Below are positions 63,122 to 64,000 of a stretch of DNA of 64,000 bases, one piece after another. The first letter of the stretch is position 1; each line of letters opens with the position of its first letter. The notes beneath the pieces were generated by a model that was not told the DNA's origin, searched no databases, and saw only the letters and a program-made list of their open reading frames with translations. The DNA lies in contig NZ_AFNV02000006.1 of NCBI RefSeq assembly GCF_000215955.2, positions 62,001-126,000 of the forward strand. The letters run 5' to 3'. A program made the translations under genes and the position numbers. Origin of the DNA: Salinisphaera shabanensis E1L3A. Its GTDB lineage: Bacteria > Pseudomonadota > Gammaproteobacteria > Nevskiales > Salinisphaeraceae.

Positions 63122-64000
63122 AACGCCTCGGGTTGGTGCTGCTCGTCGCGTTCGTTGTCGCCGGCTGTTCCATACGTGGTGCGTATCGTCCCGATACCTA
63201 CACCGTGCGCCGAGGCGATACGCTGTCGCAGATCGCGGCGAGCTACGGTATGGACTGGCGTGATCTCGCGCGCTGGAACAATATCCGTGCGCCGTACACG
63301 ATCGAGGTCGGCCAGCGCCTGTCGCTCGATCCCTATCCGCCGTTGGATTATTCGCACTCCAGCGCGCCGCCGCGCAATCGTCCGGTGGCCGCGCCGCCTG
63401 CGCCCCGGCAACCGCAGGTCGCGCGTGCGCCGCAGGATTCGCGCGCGGCACAAGAAGCGGCCATTCAGGCTTCCACGCCGCAGCTCAAGCGCACGATCGA
63501 GCATGCGCGCCCAGGGCGCCCGAGTACACCGAGCGCGCCGACAACGCCGCCGCCCGAATCGGTCGCGGATGAAGCCGATGTCGCCACCGAAGCAGAAATC
63601 ACCCAGGCCAGCCGGCAAACGCCGACGCAGCCTACACGTACCGGCGGCCCCAGCGAGGATGGCTGGCAATGGCCGGCGAGTGGGTCGATCATCCGTGGTT
63701 ACGCGGCACAGCGCACGCGTCAGGGCATCGATATCGGTGGCCGCGAAGGTTCGCCCGTCTATGCAGCCTCCAGCGGGCGCGTGGTCTACAACGGCACGGG
63801 GCTCAAGGGCTACGGCAAGCTACTCATCATCAAGCACGATGAGAAATATCTGTCTGCTTACGGCTTCACGCGCAATACGCGGGTCTCGCAGGGGCAGGAC
63901 GTGGCCGCCGGCATGCATATCGCCGATATGGGGCTGGGGCCACAGAACAAACCGATGCTGCATTTCGAAATCCGTCGCGACGGCCGGCCGATCGATCCGG
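63118..64000 (+). CDS. nlpD: NlpD-type murein hydrolase activator lipoprotein (cut by window end)
   Basis: The frame is open from 63118 to the window edge (294 codons). A lipoprotein signal (LGLVLLVAFVVAGCS) has its lipobox Cys at residue 17. A LysM domain follows (TYTVRRGDTLSQIAASYGMD to GQRLSL), then a Pro/Ala/Thr-rich linker. A LytM/M23-like domain (WQWPASGSIIRG, GIDIGGREGSPVYAASSGRV, MLHFEIRRDGRPIDP) ends the visible part. NlpD activates the amidase AmiC at the septum, and its LytM domain is normally non-catalytic. Only the last residues are missing. rpoS would be expected just beyond. Confidence 0.93.
   Translation, partial: MKRLGLVLLVAFVVAGCSIRGAYRPDTYTVRRGDTLSQIAASYGMDWRDLARWNNIRAPYTIEVGQRLSLDPYPPLDYSHSSAPPRNRPVAAPPAPRQPQVARAPQDSRAAQEAAIQASTPQLKRTIEHARPGRPSTPSAPTTPPPESVADEADVATEAEITQASRQTPTQPTRTGGPSEDGWQWPASGSIIRGYAAQRTRQGIDIGGREGSPVYAASSGRVVYNGTGLKGYGKLLIIKHDEKYLSAYGFTRNTRVSQGQDVAAGMHIADMGLGPQNKPMLHFEIRRDGRPIDP

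Overview
The window looks like chromosome from a high-GC gammaproteobacterium. The right two thirds carries the block rpsB-tsf-pyrH-frr-uppS-cdsA-rseP-bamA-skp-lpxD-fabZ-lpxA-lpxB-rnhB-dnaE-accA-tilS-pyrG-kdsA-eno-ftsB-truD-surE-pcm-nlpD in the gammaproteobacterial order, and lpxA/B/D, kdsA, bamA and skp show an LPS-bearing outer membrane. The genus cannot be fixed from sequence alone; a Salinisphaera-like lineage is a guess.

Positions 1-5,350 are a heavy-metal remnant. They hold the 3' end of a CzcA-type RND pump, a decayed DUF1348 gene, a copper ATPase (copA) behind a CueR-type promoter, a decayed glutaredoxin-like gene, cueR, and a broken IS3-family orfA.

Positions 5,355-22,924 are an accessory island rich in DNA-modification genes. 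A minus-strand trio encodes a MerR-like HTH protein, a 988-aa Eco57I-type N6 methylase with an NPPW motif, and a 225-aa PD-(D/E)XK-like nuclease. The genes overlap by 4 nt and diverge from a tyrosine recombinase across a perfect palindrome. Next come an orphan ParD-like antitoxin and a DUF6361 pseudogene. A five-gene minus-strand operon follows: SNF2 helicase, DUF4391 protein, type III Mod, RhuM and type III Res. The island ends at the 3' end of tRNA-Thr(CGT), a common integration site.

Positions 22,925-64,000 are core chromosome. The first part holds tRNA-Thr, a lipoprotein amidase, tRNA-Ser(TGA), class I fructose-bisphosphate aldolase and a cNMP-binding patatin-like protein. The leftward run map-glnD-dapC-dapD-yffB-dapE (lysine/DAP biosynthesis, nitrogen control) follows. 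Then comes the long rightward translation, envelope, DNA and nucleotide block, ending in a truncated nlpD.

The most notable observation is negative. dxr is missing from between cdsA and rseP, and ispD-ispF from between ftsB and truD, both with clean junctions. Three MEP isoprenoid genes are therefore absent from their usual loci, which suggests relocation or replacement of the pathway. The best candidates for an under-described system are the HTH/methylase/nuclease trio and the composite type III operon.
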